Assembly: GCA_008933525.1 (NCBI GenBank)
Contig: WBUV01000017.1
Location: 1 to 17,221, forward strand
Length of the DNA: 17,221 bases
Reading direction: 5' to 3'
From: Bacteroidales bacterium
GTDB taxonomy: Bacteria > Bacteroidota > Bacteroidia > Bacteroidales > Tenuifilaceae
The position numbers and the translations under genes are program-made. Under the pieces are notes generated by a model. That model saw only the letters and a program-made list of their open reading frames with translations. It searched no databases and was not told the origin of the DNA. Shown here piece after piece: positions 15,329 through 17,221 of the stretch. How positions within the stretch are numbered: the first letter of the stretch is position 1; each line of letters begins with the position of its first letter.

Positions 15329-17008
15329 TTAAAACCCAAAATTCAGTCCAGCGCAAACAACTGTATTCTTTCCCTGAAACGATTTTGGGGTGTATAAATC
15401 CAAATAGTCCTGCGCTGTTTTTCCATCAACATCAAATCCCCTGATATCGCTTTGTATTACACTACAAAATAACCACGAGTCATGAATAAACTCCCATCGT
15501 GCAGTAAAAACTATACTCGTGTTCTTCCATGTTACACTCTCCATAAATGGCAATAAATCAACTCCGCTGCCGGTTGTATAGGCGTACTCATTGCCATGCT
15601 TAGCCACAAAGTATTCTGCCTTTAAGAGCAAACCTCTCAACGGTTTAAAATCTACTGCAAAGTATACCTCATCGGAATTATCGCGAAGGTAATAACCTAA
15701 GTTAAACTTGTTGGTCTCGAATGTGGTAGTAGGCACCCTATGCTTGTAAACTATAGGATTTACCCGAGTGTACTCTGTAGTAAGCGAGATGTTTTTTAGC
15801 GGCCAATTCGACAGTTTTGCTCCTGCCTTATACGATACAAAGTTAAGCCTATCGGGGTCGCTCACCCTAGTAACGGAAAACTCATCGATAAAAACTGTTC
15901 CGTACAAATGCAGATTTCGGAATCGGCGAATGCTCAAATCTATAAACATCTGGGAGTTTTGGTTATCGATTCCCTTGTTAATAGTATGATCGACAGATTT
16001 AAAGAACATAATGGGAATAAGGTAGGCCGGTTGCACCTTAATATCGGAGTACACAATTGAATTACCCACCGATAGGGCAACACCGCGTAAGGGGTAAAAC
16101 GTCAAAAGGTTTGCAGCAATATACTTATCGCGGAAAACTTTCCGGTAATCGCCATTGGATGTTATGTACGATCGACTACTATCAACCACCTCGGAAACAA
16201 GCCATCCATGAATGTAATTCAACTCGAACCATTTTGCTGGTTTAAGCTGCAATTTTAGCATTGCATACGAAGGATTCCGCCCCGACAATATTGTTGCTCC
16301 ATGATAGTTTGTTCCCCACTGAATATGATCCTTAACCAATCCAACGGAGCCCCAACTCCAGTCGTATGTCACCCCGCCACGCATTTCGGAGAAATCGCCC
16401 CCACCTCGTCCCTGAACATTAACCTTATAGTTTCCTCCCTCTTGCTGAGTAAAATAGGTTGGTTTGGCGAGCATCTCGGTTTGATAGTTATCGCGTAAAC
16501 TTCCATAAATAGCAAACTTACCCACAAAGCCCCAAGCCTCTGCTCCACCCCATGTATGCATAATATTTTCGGTTCCACCAATATACTCTCTAATTCCCCA
16601 TATTGGACGGATCGAAAATGCAAAAACCGAATCCTTATAGTGTAGTCCATAAGGTAAAACACCCAGGTTGAGATTTGGCTTTCTAGTAATAATATTTCCT
16701 TTAGCATTATCAGTGTAAGGGTTTTGAAGCCCTTCTGCAAAAATTGAGTACTGTTTAAGGTAAAACTCCAAATCCTTCTGCTGACGAAGCGAAAGAGTTG
16801 CAAACGATTTTTGAGCCTCAACCAGGCACAAGTAAATAAATCTTCCCGAGTAGGGTTTAATGGCACTGTTAATTGTTATTGATCCGCCAGAGGCCAACTC
16901 ATCCAAAAATTCGTAAATTCCTGAATTGTTGAAATGAACTGGTATTTCCTGCGATTTGGAATGTATGGCAAAACTGATAAGTAATATCAATAAAAATGTT
17001 TTTCGCAT
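15329..17008 (-). CDS. Outer-membrane beta-barrel, capsule assembly Wzi-like
   Basis: 559 residues from the ATG at 17008. An upstream in-frame GTG at 17020 would add four residues (MLKA), but the ATG leads directly into the signal peptide MRKTFLLILLISFAIHSKSQ and is preferred. After a helical N-terminal part (about residues 30-95, IYEFLDELAS through KDLEFYLKQYS) the rest alternates as amphipathic strands and ends in GLNFGF, an aromatic C-terminal residue as expected for outer-membrane barrels. KDHIQWGTNYHGATILSGR (near residue 230), PAYLIPIMFF, LHLYGTVFIDEF and the general layout resemble Bacteroidota members of the capsule-assembly Wzi family, whose E. coli namesake anchors group 1 capsule at the surface. 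The barrel is confident; the Wzi assignment is by memory of the family. The gene is a single unit with its own promoter. Another outer-membrane barrel family is the alternative. Confidence 0.75.
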   Translation of the reverse strand: MRKTFLLILLISFAIHSKSQEIPVHFNNSGIYEFLDELASGGSITINSAIKPYSGRFIYLCLVEAQKSFATLSLRQQKDLEFYLKQYSIFAEGLQNPYTDNAKGNIITRKPNLNLGVLPYGLHYKDSVFAFSIRPIWGIREYIGGTENIMHTWGGAEAWGFVGKFAIYGSLRDNYQTEMLAKPTYFTQQEGGNYKVNVQGRGGGDFSEMRGGVTYDWSWGSVGLVKDHIQWGTNYHGATILSGRNPSYAMLKLQLKPAKWFELNYIHGWLVSEVVDSSRSYITSNGDYRKVFRDKYIAANLLTFYPLRGVALSVGNSIVYSDIKVQPAYLIPIMFFKSVDHTINKGIDNQNSQMFIDLSIRRFRNLHLYGTVFIDEFSVTRVSDPDRLNFVSYKAGAKLSNWPLKNISLTTEYTRVNPIVYKHRVPTTTFETNKFNLGYYLRDNSDEVYFAVDFKPLRGLLLKAEYFVAKHGNEYAYTTGSGVDLLPFMESVTWKNTSIVFTARWEFIHDSWLFCSVIQSDIRGFDVDGKTAQDYLDLYTPKSFQGKNTVVCAGLNFGF

Positions 17009-17032
17009 GGCTTTTAACACTAACAGTTAAAG

Positions 17033-17040
17033 CAAATGTA
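17033..17040 (-). promoter_or_regulatory. Candidate -7 promoter box for the Wzi-like gene
   Basis: On the minus strand TACATTTG (17040-17033) matches the Bacteroidota -7 consensus TAnnTTTG exactly and lies 25 nt before the preferred ATG. No TTTG is present at the usual -33 distance. The predicted start point, near 17028, is upstream of both the ATG and the alternative GTG, so it does not decide between them. Confidence 0.4.
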
Positions 17041-17064
17041 ATATAATATTAAAAATAATCGAGT

Positions 17065-17221
17065 AAAAATGATTGAACACTGATGACACAGATCGAACAA
17101 TTAATCACAGATTTCTGGTTGCACAGAGTAGTTTAATCCTCGGTGCAACTTTGTGTTACTCAACAAATACCCCCCAAGTTTCGACCAACCCAAAAGCATC
17201 GCACATACTTGCGCCCTATGC
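17065..17221 (+). repeat. Dispersed intergenic repeat, copy B (cut by window end)
   Basis: Starts TAAAAATGATTGAACAC, runs through degenerate words (GATGACACAGATC, AATCACAGATTTC), and from 17132 aligns with copy A at a constant offset of 2060 bases. The window ends at GCGCCCTATGC, just where copy A enters its CCCCCTAT palindrome, so the true end lies beyond. Confidence 0.8.

Noticed and set aside
4017..15345. Shared FGF ending of the giant protein (NTFGF) and the Wzi-like protein (LNFGF) as a common sorting signal
   Set aside because: A terminal aromatic is expected in the barrel for membrane assembly, but the giant protein shows no barrel. Three shared residues are too few to mean anything.
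16369..16866. Minus-strand 165-codon frame inside the Wzi-like gene
   Set aside because: It lies wholly within the real gene in another frame and lacks any family feature, whereas the main frame has a signal peptide and barrel character.

Overview
The window looks like chromosome from an AT-rich member of the Bacteroidota, most likely a free-living Bacteroidales/Marinilabiliales-type lineage. Three things point there. Two genes have promoters of the Bacteroidota type (-7 box TAnnTTTG), with no Shine-Dalgarno-led starts. There is a giant secreted protein of repeated beta-solenoid units ending in Ig/PKD-like domains of the kind common in surface proteins of this phylum. There is also an outer-membrane Wzi-like barrel and intergenic repeats built of degenerate ACACAGATT words. 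No rRNA, tRNA, CRISPR array, transposase or phage gene was seen.

Layout. Positions 1-1160 (minus) hold the first 386 codons of an unrecognised exported protein that runs off the left edge. 1264-1941 (minus) is ispD of the MEP isoprenoid pathway, with a good promoter almost touching its start codon. 2195-3853 (plus) is a fatty-acyl-CoA synthetase, divergent from ispD. 3854-4016 holds a short repeat and a strong hairpin that can terminate both converging transcripts. 4017-14693 (minus) is one intact 3558-residue exported protein, 62% of the window. 14694-15328 is non-coding, with a dispersed repeat. 15329-17008 (minus) is an outer-membrane beta-barrel resembling capsule-assembly Wzi. 17009-17221 holds its promoter and a second copy of the dispersed repeat.

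The most notable content is the giant protein. It has four successive modules, each opening with a G-[DNW]-W-x-x-P-x-x-W motif, continuing as a Thr/Asn/Gly-rich beta-solenoid, and closing with a domain that starts FP[IV]G and has an aromatic-W motif 42-55 residues later. Modules 2 and 3 keep the same internal landmarks in the same order at almost the same distances from their ends, so a unit of over 900 residues appears to have been duplicated. Four Ig/PKD-like domains and a short tail follow, without the usual type IX secretion C-terminal domain.

Working together: ispD and the acyl-CoA synthetase are housekeeping genes with no clear link to the rest. The giant protein and the Wzi-like barrel share a strand and would both act at the outer surface (adhesion or matrix, and capsule), but 635 bp of repeat-bearing DNA separates them and they are probably separate transcription units. 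A functional link between them is a guess from position only.
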